A DNA stretch of 64,000 nucleotides. It comes from Lindgomyces ingoldianus (lineage: Eukaryota > Ascomycota > Dothideomycetes > Pleosporales > Lindgomycetaceae). The first letter of the stretch is position 1; every line of letters starts with the position of its first letter. The notes beneath the pieces were generated by a model, which was not told the DNA's origin, searched no databases, and saw only the letters and a program-made list of their open reading frames with translations. Shown piece by piece: positions 33,878 through 44,531 of the stretch. The stretch spans positions 54,627-118,626 of the forward strand of contig NW_022985220.1 in NCBI RefSeq assembly GCF_010093535.1. The letters are read 5' to 3'. The position numbers and the translations under genes were made by a program.

Positions 33878-34815
33878 TCAATGGAAAGCGTAGAGCTGTC
33901 CAATTGCACTCAGGCCATCTCCAACGCCATTGACAAGGGAACCGGGAGCGGCCCACTGGTACGCATATCGGTAGATATACTTCTGGTCAGGGTGGTCCAG
34001 CCATGGGAGGACATCGTTCAAAAAGCCAATAATTTGGTCCTCAGAGCCATAGGCGCCGAACTCAGTGATCCAGATTGGACGCTTACCACCGGCCTCGTAG
34101 GCCTCCTGAGCATGTTTCTTGAAGTCGCCGGAATTGTCCGCGGCTCCATACCAGTGAATGACTACCCAGTCAATGCGGCAATCATTGCAAGCAGATAGGA
34201 AGCGTCGTAAGTAGTCAAGGCCCATAGGAGGAGCGCCATTGGTAACAGCCGGAGCGCTCAGCCGGACATTTCCGTCATACTTCGCGTAGAGAGGATGGAT
34301 ATACTGACGATATGCATAGACAGCGCGCCCAATGTCTTGCATACATGATCCTCCGTTGCTAAAATGAATCTGTCAGTAATAAGAAAGCTTCGACACGACT
34401 TAAGGAGTGGCCAGGGGAGCATGTCTTACGCGCAACCATCCGGCTCGTTAAAAGACAACACATGCCATGTACCCGCTTTAACAGCCTTATCGACGTTGTC
34501 GAACCAACGGCTAGTGTGATCGGAAGTGTCACTCCAGAGCATCGGAACGAACTCCCAGAAGGTCTCCGCGCCGTTCGAAATGCTGTCCCAGTTGTATGCC
34601 CAGAAGATTTGGGAACCCGAGGCCTTGAAGAGGTGGGTTAAATCGGGGTCATTATATGGAATGCCGCGCCATTTGCCGTTTTCCTCGACTTCACGTGCCT
34701 CGGTGGTGGTATTACTGGTAAGCTCATTGTGGCTCCGTGACGCCGGATCAATTAGAGGGATCGCATTTGAAAGAACAGCCAGCCCAGCGACAAGGGCCAG
34801 AACGAGAGACCTCAT
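33878..34815 (-). CDS. secreted GH128-type glycan hydrolase (Asl1-like)
   Basis: Predicted endo-beta-1,3-glucanase or related cell-wall glycanase. Exons by my reading: 34815-34430 and 34358-33878 (71-nt intron), giving 288 residues. An N-terminal signal peptide (MRSLVLALVAGLAVLSNA) is followed by a linker of about 30 residues with NTT glycosylation potential. The single TIM-barrel-like domain then starts at KWRGIPYND and includes FWAYNWDS. The acid/base is probably Glu about 124 in SFNEPDGC and the nucleophile Glu about 228 in WITEFGAYG, the pair expected for this family. The splice restores NEPDGCANGGSC, typical of the family. It ends at VNGVGDGLSAIGQLYAF without an anchor. A role in wall remodelling or in attack on glucan is inferred. 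Confidence 0.88.
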
Positions 34816-36102
34816 TTTCTGCAGATTTCAATTGCGGGAATGAGGAGTGCAGCACAAGGCTATAGAGTTGAGGAAAAAAGGGTATCTAGAAGATTTGAAG
34901 CTTTGTGGCAGAAGGAGATAAGGAGTGACTTAGAAATCGTGCAAGGAGTATTGTCCAGGTGGGAAGCGTTCAGGAAGGAGAGAGGCAGAGAAATAGTACA
35001 GATGGTAAAGGGGAGAGATCGCTGGAGGAGGAGTTTTAGAACGAAACCACATGCAAAATCGATAAGGCGGTCTGACCATGCCGTATTCGGTCTATAATGG
35101 AATATGGTTTCTAAGAGCCTACAATTCGTTCACATGAGACAAGTATTTCACCTTTAATACAATTCAGTCAAACCATGAGAAGTGCTATCACTTCATAGAC
35201 TCTAATAGGGTGATTTTGTCCGGTAACGAAGAAAGTGAGGATATCTGATTTAGTGGGGAGCACAATTTAGGGCGGCCACGTTGTCCATTATCTGCTACCT
35301 CTGAAATATTATATTATTGACAGTAGGGTCTTTCCATTTAGAGGAGTTTCAATGTTTCTACGTGTAAAATATTTGAGTAGAGCGGGGGTGGGTATATAGA
35401 AGATTAAAATCCATACATCGTTATCCTCGACGAAAATTTCCCTTCCCTAACCAATCGTCCACCTGGATATGCCCCCGTACTATCCCATGCAATTCCTAAA
35501 AAAGAGTTATATCTCATGCTGTCGAGAATGCTTTTCTGTCTTCCTACACATTTAGGTGATCGAACTCGTCAGAAAGCGTCATCTCTGGCGCTCTGAAATG
35601 TCGCAAGAACTGACAATTATTAAATCCTCTATTACTTAATATAGTCATGCTACAAGCCCTCCTCTTAGATCGCCCGCCGTTAGATCTCCTTTTTGATTTC
35701 ATCTTGGTTGATGTCTTCCTACTTGACGATTTCCTTGATATTCTTCTAAACAATCTGAACCCCAATCTGCCACTCTTCCCCCATTTTCACCAACACAAGC
35801 TGAAAATCTCTCTTCCAAGTTTGAAAATGGGGCTTAGAAGCTTCAATAATCCATTCTTTGCAGCCATGAGAAGCTGGAGTTGGGTCACGACACTTCAGGG
35901 CTCCCCACAGAGTGCAAGACCAAAAGCGTCTGATGCAGTATTTGCCCATTTAAGCGAGAGAGAGGCCCCAAAAATGCGAAATACATTTAGGCTGTGAGGT
36001 CCGGGCAAATTACCCTGGTACTGATCGATGACCACGTAAACTGAAGATGAGGTTGCCATGCTCGACCCAGCCATTCACAGAGGGAGCGGCCTTAAACATG
36101 TT
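34816..36102. other. intergenic region; possible small relic at 35746-35949
   Basis: Upstream of the glycanase gene there is no convincing frame. On the minus strand near 35746-35949 a 67-codon stretch (EWIIEASKPHFQTWKRDF) looks mildly coding, but I found no partner exons and it ends in a stop inside AT-rich DNA. Confidence 0.35.
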
Positions 36103-36410
36103 TTATAGTGTGTAACAAACAACGGTATGAGTGACAGGAGCGCATGACGGAAGGATCATGAAGCCAATTGTTTCATCGTGCCCGCTTGTCCCTAACAAAT
36201 TGTGTGCTTGAATGTTGGCATTACGGTTTGTGTCGGTAACGCGGAAATAGATAGTCAGGGTGGAGTCCGAGCTGGTGATGGCGTAGTTGATGGGAAGGCC
36301 GCAAACTCACTCCGTCGGTGTTGTTGCGGCGCTAACAAAAACAATTCCGGATGATCGACCATGGATAGGATATTGCTGCAGCCACCGCATCTGATGTTCC
36401 CAAGGAATTC
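36103..36410 (-). pseudogene. 3' part of a small unknown gene or relic
   Basis: Two minus-strand pieces join cleanly. Sequence 36410-36311 reads through SSGIVFVSAATTPT, then GTGAGT at 36310 and CAG ending at 36272 bound a 39-nt intron, and 36271-36103 continues in frame (LTIYFRVTDTNRNANIQAHN) to a TAA at 36103-36105. The C-terminus has a Cys pair (PSCAPVTHTVVCY) and beta-strand character. No convincing start codon or 5' exon is visible upstream, where stops occur in this frame just before 36410. It may be the last two exons of a secreted protein or a truncated copy. Family unknown. Confidence 0.4.
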
Positions 36411-36778
36411 CTGCTCATTATTACTGAACCTAGTCCAGCTGTGATACGAGATAGATAGTATTCCAGTGCAGGCAGGCAATGCAGACCCCAGCGGCAAGTT
36501 AGGTTTATTGAAACCATGGGGGACAAGTATATTTGATTTTGGAGTGCAAAAGACGCGTTTGCCTCTAACAGAAATCTGATTGAATAATCCCCAGTGGCTT
36601 AAACTTGCACGTTCCCCAATCTCCCCAAAGAAAAGAACTTCACCATCATAAAACCCCTTTGCGCCATTTTCTGCTCAACATGAATCTGACGCGAAAATTG
36701 CCTGTGCACTATTAGGATCTATACTTAGCATACCCAACATCAAATTGGCTATTCACTTAGCGTGTTTGAGTGTATTGC
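36411..36778. other. intergenic region, possibly holding lost 5' exons
   Basis: Possible upstream exon sequence of the relic at 36103-36410 (an ATG near 36516 on the minus strand begins MVSINLTCRWG), but splicing into the next piece is uncertain. Otherwise nothing seen. Confidence 0.3.
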
Positions 36779-37003
36779 TTAGACATCGTGGCAGTAGGGC
36801 ATGCCATCGGGCTCGCTCTTGCAAGTATTGCTTCCGCAAGTCGCAGCAGTGTGCCAACCGTAAATGTTGCAGACCTCAATGCCGGCAGCCCAATAGTCGC
36901 AGCGGTACTCGCCAGGCTGGCAGGTAGCGGACGGAGCCGGTGCCGGTGCAGAAACGGCCAGGCCGAGGAATAGGATAGTGGCGGCCATGATTTTGGAAAA
37001 CAT
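36779..37003 (-). CDS. small secreted cysteine-rich protein
   Basis: A 74-residue protein in one exon. Signal peptide MFSKIMAATILFLGLAVSA, then a short Pro/Ala linker (PAPAPSA), then a six-cysteine domain with spacing C-x5-C-x9-C-x10-C-x4-C-x10-C. The pattern (CQPGEYRC, then EVCNIYGWH, then ATCG, then a final YC) matches a single copy of the repeated modules in the C-terminal half of the giant protein at 16472-21397 (for example CTPGNYNC...LVCNAAGQW...HCG...C). The start is clear because the ATG opens the signal peptide. Likely a secreted effector-like or wall-associated protein; function unknown. Confidence 0.75.
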   Translation of the reverse strand: MFSKIMAATILFLGLAVSAPAPAPSATCQPGEYRCDYWAAGIEVCNIYGWHTAATCGSNTCKSEPDGMPYCHDV

Positions 37004-37698
37004 TTTGTTGTACGTACGAATGGAGACCTGAAATCAAAGTTAATTAAGGGGAATTCGGGAACAGGCGTGGCACTACCGTTTGTAGGATTTTGAATATCGA
37101 AACCGATGGAGATGAGGATGGCAGGAGGAAACGATCAGTTTAAGAAGAGGTGGTAGAACCAACGCATGTTCTTCGGTGTAATATCCCTTCTTATACTAGC
37201 TGCTAGCTAACGCAAACCAGGTGATTATCCAGCCTCACTCAACAAGATTCGTTCGAGGTTTTATCAACTCCGGTTTGCAGCCCCAGTTCAACTGTACTGA
37301 ATACACAAGAACTCATGAACGATTATCTGTTTATGAATAACAAAATTGAGGATTCTGGAAGGATTTTAACTCCGAGAGTTGTAGAGCCTTAGCCTACCAA
37401 ATCTGGAAGAGACATTGGGAATCGGACATCGGACCACTGCAATGTGGAGACCAAAAATTGTTCCCGGCCACCGTATTTGATTCCAATAAGCTTTACCATG
37501 GTAATAAATCTAGCGAACCTGAATTGGCCTCAGCAGAGTTCACAACGCCCAGCTTGGAGATCATTAAAAGTGAGTCACGTGAAGGGCCATTCCATTCATT
37601 CGTGGTCAGGACTTTGTACAACCCGACTAGACTATAAATTTACATTCACGTTACGAGTTAGTTATCTGCAATATTGATACCCCCGATCAGAATAACCC
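37004..37698. other. promoter side of the small secreted protein
   Basis: About 700 bp of non-coding DNA upstream of the small cysteine-rich gene. Nothing else recognised. Confidence 0.45.
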
Positions 37699-38265
37699 TC
37701 ACGCCTGATCTAGATCCATCATGGAAGGAGCGGAATGCCGTCGACCTTGATAGGTAGGCCCGATACCCCTCCCGTCTCCAAAGTTTGTCGTCCGTCTGCC
37801 ATTAGCCTTACCACTCTCAATTCCCCTAACTACTTCCGCTTTTATGATCATCTGCTGAGTCTCCTCGACATTCCAGGGCTCTTCCTCAAGCTCATTAGGC
37901 TGCTCCACAACAAGCTGCCATACATGCTTCTGCACACGCCTCCGCACACACCCCATCTCGTCTCTATATGCGCCTAAACCTCGAAATAGCCCTCAATCAC
38001 TTTTTCTATAAAGTGAAATTCGTGTTTGTATCCAATTTTCGTCCTTGTCTACTTTCTTGATCGTCGCCTCTCGGATTATGTCCTCAGCTCCATCCGCCTT
38101 TGTGCGCGCCCAATGCGCATCTTTCTCCTCTATGAAGGCCCGAGTAATTGTTTTGTTGGGGGCGACTGGGTGGCCAGAGTGGGGTTTTGGTGGGAGACAG
38201 ACTATCGACCGCGGAACGAAGAACCCGTCTTCATCGACGGGCTGCTTCGTAGTCATGGTACCCAT
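37699..38265 (-). pseudogene. coding-like relic of unknown protein
   Basis: Two consecutive minus-strand frames look coding. One (38265-37993) starts MGTMTTKQPVDEDGFFVPRS and is rich in charged residues with helix character (IEEKDAHWARTKADGAED); the other (37956-37699) is acidic and Arg-rich. A possible intron with its acceptor near 38010 could join them, but a stop remains in every joining I tried. It could be a decayed gene. No family recognised. Confidence 0.25.
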
Positions 38266-39050
38266 TTTCGAGCCAACGACTCCAACTGACCCGACTGAGT
38301 GGGAACGCGCTGTACGGCGATTTCGGAATGACTAACTCCATTCCCTCGCTTCCGACAGTAACCACCGCACTGGATAGCTTCTGTATGTCGTCGTAGTAGT
38401 ATCCCACTAGTCCAGCAGCCTCGTTGTGGCTACGGTGAGTCAGAGAGAAATTCTTGCGGTTTCTTCGGCGGCTTCAGGAGTGGTATAGATCCCAAAAGTA
38501 GTTTATGTGGGGCTGTGGTGTAAGATGTCGTAGAAAGGCGGGCAGAAACCTTGGATGTGCAATTGCGTGAACAGATAGAGCGCAGCTAGGTTCGGGGGTT
38601 AGAGCTCGCATGTTGGTGAGCAAATTGTATGGCGAAGACTGACTAAAATTCGATGGAGCATAAGGAACCCTGGTTTAGAACCCTCATATAAGCATTTCTT
38701 CCGTCTTCTAGAAGGCATGGCATTCTTTGAAAGTTTATCGTTTGCGGGATTGTAGGTGAGACACTGTGCTTGATAAGAAAGCAGGAAGCAACTGGTGGAA
38801 GAAGCTGTTCTTAAAGCTCGAACAAGCACGTTCACTTGTTTGGAAGTTAGACAATGAAAGTACACTCGCAAACGGAAGCTTAAAAACAAATTTGCCGGCT
38901 CGCAGGGCTTTTCAATAACGTCGTCTTTCAAATATTACACTATATTCGTCCTTTACCCGCTTCTATAATCGTTCTTATTAACCAAATAAATTAGAGGAGT
39001 CAAATGAGACACTTGGAACCTTTTCGCATTAAACCATTGGCATTGGTCAT
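38266..39050. other. intergenic region, nothing recognised
   Basis: Non-coding. The 110-codon minus-strand frame at 38599-38931 has no coding signature. Confidence 0.4.
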
Positions 39051-40192
39051 CTATATTTGATCACAGCCCATATCATCAATGCAATTCTCTCTCAGAAAAT
39101 CTGTATTTCCTGTCCTCACCATCTCCAGAACCTCCCCATCCGCAAATTCCTCAATCATAATATAACATACGAAATCGCGCCCTCTCTTGATTATCATATT
39201 GATCTTCATCAGAACCAACCCCTCATGAAAGGTCACATTTCTCTGATAAGGCACCTCCCTACCTAGCAGGGCTTCTAAAGAGGCGTCGTACTGTACGATT
39301 GGGCGATTTTGAGGCCTGTACAAGTGAGATTTTGTGTACGTTCGTACAGCAGAGAGGAGAAGATGTAGGTGTGCACATTGTAACTGTTACAGCTCACATA
39401 ATCTGTACAAGTAGTACAATTTAATTCAATTAACTGTACTCTAGTTTAAACAGCTAAAATTATAAGTCTTTAGAGGCGCAGAACTAAGGTCTAATTAACT
39501 GCCAGATAACTAATTCTTCTCTAGATGCCTCCTATAGGTGCTGCAGTAGCTGTAAACTAGTAGATAAGAGCTCTTTATTAGCGTTAACCTTATGCTCCCC
39601 TAGTAGGCGTTAAATAATATAGTTATAGTTTCCTACTGCTGCAGTCGATAATACTAGTATATAATTAGCTAGATAAGGCCTGTATAGTAAGAAGCGTAGA
39701 TAGATAACTCTATAATAAAAAATAGTTAGTATTAGGCATTATTAAGACAGCAGACAGTAGATAGGATAGATTAAAAAGAGATTTAAGCGTTTGCTTAAAA
39801 CTTTTAGTTAATTAGAACTTTAGAAACCCCCCTATACGCTCCCTGCAGGCCTGCTACTCACTAACCCTTCTACTCCTCTAGAATCCCTATATAAACTTCC
39901 TAAAAGAGTAATATAATCTGTACTATGTACTGTACCTAGAGCATCATTAAGCTTACAGTGCGGCTCACGAACTCAGTACGTTTGTACTGAACACGTGACC
40001 GTTATGCCCCGTAGTAAAGCCGTTGGAACCCCTGCTACCTAATCGGGATCGAAAAATCCTCGCAAAAAAAAAATAAGAGGTGTTCGTGCTCTTAATCTTC
40101 GCCACCTTAGCGAGAATAACGAGGTAAGAGGCACCGGGGAACCCATTGAGCTCTTGCTCAGGGAGGAAGTAGACCACCTTTGCCAATGTCAT
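39051..40192 (-). pseudogene. small ORF split by a hAT-like insertion
   Basis: An ATG at 40190-40192 opens a minus-strand frame (MTLAKVVYFLPEQELNG) that runs to the right-hand target duplication. The frame resumes at the left-hand duplication (REVPYQRNVTFHEG) and ends at 39051. Removing the element (39267-40034) and one copy of the 8-bp duplication leaves one continuous 121-codon reading frame in phase. That is the result expected if the element landed in a real small gene, although a chance open frame of this size cannot be excluded. No family recognised. Confidence 0.4.
39267..40034. mobile_element. non-autonomous hAT-like element, copy 2 (768 bp)
   Basis: Starts CAGGGCTTCTAAAG and ends GGAACCCCTG, decayed versions of the termini of copy 1 at 32579. 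Flanking 8-mers are CTACCTAG (39259-39266) and CTACCTAA (40035-40042), a target duplication with one difference of the G-to-A type. Alignable with copy 1 at both ends (GTACTGTACGATT.GGCGATTTTGAGGC and TGAACACGTGACCGTTA). It carries about 160 bp of extra interior and more TpA, consistent with RIP. No transposase frame. Confidence 0.88.
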
Positions 40193-43100
40193 AGACCATG
40201 GCGGATTCCGAGCAGGACTCTAGAGTGGTGTTTTGGAGATTCACTTTGTACCACTCTACACCACGGTTCTTAACCACAAAAGCAGCGTCGCAGATGGCCC
40301 GGTTATTTATGAACTCGCTAAATGCTCTTCAACCGGGACGGGTGGCTGGGGAAGGTGGCTTTCCTATTATAGCCCACGCCGCCCACATGTTGATAACAGC
40401 TGTGGCTGTATTCAAAAATTTGAGATTACTCGTAACCGGATCTGTTCAATTTTGAACGGTGGCAGTGAGTTAAATTCCTTTGACAGTCTTCCCAAAGATG
40501 AGGGTTATGTTGGCGATGCAGTCTTGGATATTTGGTTCAGTCACAGAGTCAGTAAAACATAGGATCATCTTCGGGACGTCAGTATCGGGAACAAACTAAA
40601 GGGGAAAGTTCAGCGACGGAAACGTCTTGGAGCAGACCAGATGTGTACTAACTCTTGGCATGTTTGATCCAATTGTATGCCTCGCCGGAAAAGACGCATG
40701 CAGTATATGTTTAGCACCTAGAGGTATAACCCTTTCTGCGATATCATGCGATAGCTGGGGTGTTGGCTACAGCACCTGTGACCTTCGGCCACGCACGCAT
40801 TACATTAGAGCACAGATACTAACGCATATGTACCCGAAACAGCTGCTGGTCTTCGCATTGAAGAACTAGTGTCTAACTTTGTGGCATAGTCTAAGCAGCC
40901 ATATGCAGCAATCAAGCACATGCCCCAGATGAGGATGTAGAATAGGCTAGGCATCCATCTCCTCCCAGATTAAGGGATGGTGCTCATCTTTCGGCTCCCA
41001 AGGGTTGGCATCCGAAAGCAAACTGTACCAGTTCTGCTTCCAAAAAGAAAAAAAAAGTATCCGAGGTCTATAATTTGTTGAGTCGAGGGCGCGGTGCCAT
41101 TTGCTGTAGGAGTAATATATTCTCAGGCTTACTTGCCACTCGACATCTGAAGTCCTTTGACATTGTACAAGTCTTTGAATGTGACACGATAATGGATCTC
41201 CAGTGGACAACGCTCTAAAATGTTGATGCAAGGAATATATAAGTTTGCAGCCACGTATCAAAAGGTTGGCTCAACAGAATGATGAAAGACAAAACGAACA
41301 TTCGAGGATTATGGGATGTGTGTTGCTTCCTCCCACAGTGTGCATATCTGAGCACAGTATGCAATAGCGTGAAAATATGAACTCCACCCTCAACACACAT
41401 TTCTACGAGCAATAATAAAACGCGTCTGCCAAATAATGTACAAATATCAAAAAAAAGGTTCTTCTTATATGAAATTTAATCTCGTCCTAGCCCACTCCTT
41501 GCTCAATGCTTGGTTTATCTAAACGGTTAGACGGCATAGCATTCACGACACAGCCACACGCCAGGTAACCTCATCAACTTAATCTCAACCACCTCTCAGC
41601 TCATCCTCCAAATTAAATCTCACCTTCAAGACCTTTCATATTCCTACATAACCTCTCCAAAGTGAAACCCTCCTTGCACTCGCATCGCCCTCAAATCCTG
41701 CTCAATGGGCCGGATTAGAAGGAGGTGGGGTGTAAGGAGATCTGCTTGGTGAGTTAAAAAGGGGTGGAATTATAAACGGCCTTAAGTTGATTAGGTTTAT
41801 GGGGCAGAGAAGCTGGTTTGCTTTAGCATTGGAACAGCGCTACTAGTTCAAGTACCTTAATACCCTGTAGTAACGATACGTTGATTGGTTGGCTTAGAGG
41901 GAATCGGTGTTTTCAACGTCCAGCCTGCTAAACCCAATATGAACCCGCAAGCAACTAAACTAAGCGTAGAAAAGCAGTTATCGCTTTAGTGGCCACATCT
42001 GCCACCTCTGTATTAGGTTTCGTCGCGGGTAATTTAAGTACGATGGCTTTTAGGAACGATGTAATAGACCCACATTGGTATGGTCAAAGAATACTGGATT
42101 CCGTACGCGAAAACTGCGAGGATCATGCGGATGATGAATCAAGCGTGCTAGTCTTCTTAAGGAGTCTTAGTCTGATTCAACTACTGCGATACCTCAAGCA
42201 GATGGGAGTCGGTGGGTCCTGACTGGAGAGTGAACGTATCTTGAAGCGCTGGGTTGAGGACATGCTGCTGTGCCTACATAGACCTTGAGTATCACCCCTA
42301 GGCCCCTCTCAAAATACTGTAAGTTACTCCTTTGCTTAGGGGAATGTTCCATGCCTCATGTACTTAAAACAAAACCTACAGCAGCGAGGTTACTGTCACG
42401 CAAGAACCTAATGGCACAGAGACCACAGGATCCTTCCCATGCCTCCAGCTCCAGGACTATCACCGCCAAACCCCTCCCGAGCCACGTATAATACTCCCGA
42501 ACGCCTGCACACGATCCTGCCACAAACGAATCTATATCGTCTCCGAAACGCGCGCAAAACATGACACAAAACAATACGGGCTATCAACCTCGCCCCGTTA
42601 CCACAATAACGGCGCCACCAATTCACCCATCACCCATAGGATAAGGCGCTCTTCCTGCACTTCGAGGCTCCCTAATTAGCATGGGCACAGATGGTGGCGG
42701 CTTGCTTAGGTTTGTTGTTGCATGCAGCCAAAGGTCAATCTCCTCCCAGGCTCTCAAGCACAGTAGAAGAATATATATACGAAAATAAATCCACGCGCAT
42801 TACTTGTTTCCTCAATGATCATCTAATTTTTCAACACAATCCTTGCAGTGTGGAATGGCGTCTATGCCTTGAAACAGTCTTCCTCGGCAATTCCTGGTGG
42901 CGGCCGAGGTGCTGGATATTTTGACAGAAACACCAGGGGCTATGGACCGTTCAGTAATGATATGGCCAGTATGCGTATCCGGATGGAAGCTGCGCCTATG
43001 CTCTAGAATAGCCAGCTAAAGTCCCCAGCAAAAGTCAAATTAGGTCTGCTCCTTGACGACGGTATTGTTCATTCGTCTCTGCCCGTTCAGGCTATCGATG

Positions 43101-43778
43101 TGGTGGAAGTGGATTGCCAGAAATGCGTCGTCGCGCACCCGAGATCACCTTCCAAATCTATACTCGAGAAGTCTGGAGAACCTCTTGCGCCTTGAGTTTT
43201 CGCGGGCTAGTCCAAAATGCCTTTGACACCGAAAAATATCTGACTAAAATCACCGCGCACAAAAAGCAATTCGAATAGAGTATCTGCATGCGTAGCAAGA
43301 CCTTAGATTGGGTGCACTCACCACAGCACATTCACCTCAACCAGTACCTCTGCACGGAGAATGCATGGAATCGTGTGTGACCCATTAGCGCTTTTTTAGA
43401 CATGAACTCATCTACTCCTGGCATATATGCGATCACTGCAATATATGATCTCTTGGAATATCTACACTATATTCTTCCTGGCAATTAAGTTGACCTCGAT
43501 ATAGACGTTGTAAGGCAGGAATGGAACAATCAATAACCGTATCATTTCCACCTATATTCCCTACTGATTGAGGCGATAAGCAGATGTCAAGGCTTTGTAG
43601 GTGGCGCCTCTAGGTGGTTGGCACATCAATGAGGTCAAACCTTCCGGATACAGGACTGGAGATATTCGATAACGTGCCTCCTAGTCTACAGACTGCTTAC
43701 TTTCCGTTCCAAGAAGCGTTTCGTCTTTCCGTTTCCGAAATTAATTGATTCCGTAGGGGACTTATGAATGTTTCTACC
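40193..43778. other. gene-poor stretch, nothing recognised
   Basis: 3.6 kb without a supportable gene. Frames of 70-110 codons (for example plus 40233-40562, minus 40947-41261, plus 41989-42222) lack motifs, start context or partner exons. The region is mildly AT-rich and may hold old relics; no terminal repeats found. Confidence 0.4.
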
Positions 43779-44531
43779 TCACTTTAGATCACACATCGGT
43801 CCCCCATATCGGTCTGTTTGCTCGCAGTAGTTCTGATCTTGACATGACCCCAACCACTTTAGGTTCAGCCTTTGCTTTACAACGCTCGCTTTCCCTATCT
43901 CCCCGAATCCTGCACTTTTTGCATTGACGTCCGGAAACACTGTGAATGTGGTTTGCACAGCAAGCGAATCGCCCTGGACCGTCATCGCCCCACAACCTGA
44001 CCACAATGCCCGAGAGGAATTTCTGGATATTAGTTCAAAGGCATCGGTCTCAAGAGGCCCGGAAGCAATGGCTTGGGTGAAATTTGTCTAATATAGCATA
44101 TCAGTCAGTATACTAGTACTTCTCTTCTCTGATGTAGGCTGCCTCACCGGAGTTGGTTGATTCTTCCACACAGCCACCGTATCCACTGACATCCGAACCC
44201 CTTTGTCCAAACGAACAGCACCCTTCGTCGTAACGCTTTCGACCGCCACCTTATCTTCTGCAGGCTCCCAAGCAAACTCGATGTTCACGAAGCATTGTTG
44301 TTTGCTTTGGGGTACTACAATCCTCAGCCCAGATGCAGCGAGGCTTGTACCGCTTTTGGAGGTATCGTACAAAACTTCAATAGCGGAGGAATTATTTACT
44401 ACCACGGCGGAGACATTTGCCGCGCAGTGGTACACCCGAGTAGCGATGATTTTGATAGCTTTCTGAGCGAGCACTGGATCTGCAGGAAATAGGATAGTTA
44501 CGCACAGAAGGATAACGAAAAATCGAAACAT
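43779..44531 (-). CDS. secreted DUF4360-like protein
   Basis: Two exons by my reading: 44531-44148 and 44087-43779 (60-nt intron), giving 230 residues. I chose the ATG at 44531 because it begins a clean signal peptide (MFRFFVILLCVTILFPADPVLA); an upstream in-frame ATG adds a charged leader that would spoil it. The domain has an early Cys (VYHCAANVS), a central Cys after a beta strand (SKQQCFVNIEFAW), the exon junction at KNQPTPTNFTQAI, then WSGCGAMTVQ and the ending LKWLGSC. This order of strands and four or more cysteines matches the fungal DUF4360 family of small secreted proteins; their role is unknown. Several N-glycosylation sequons are present. Confidence 0.75.
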
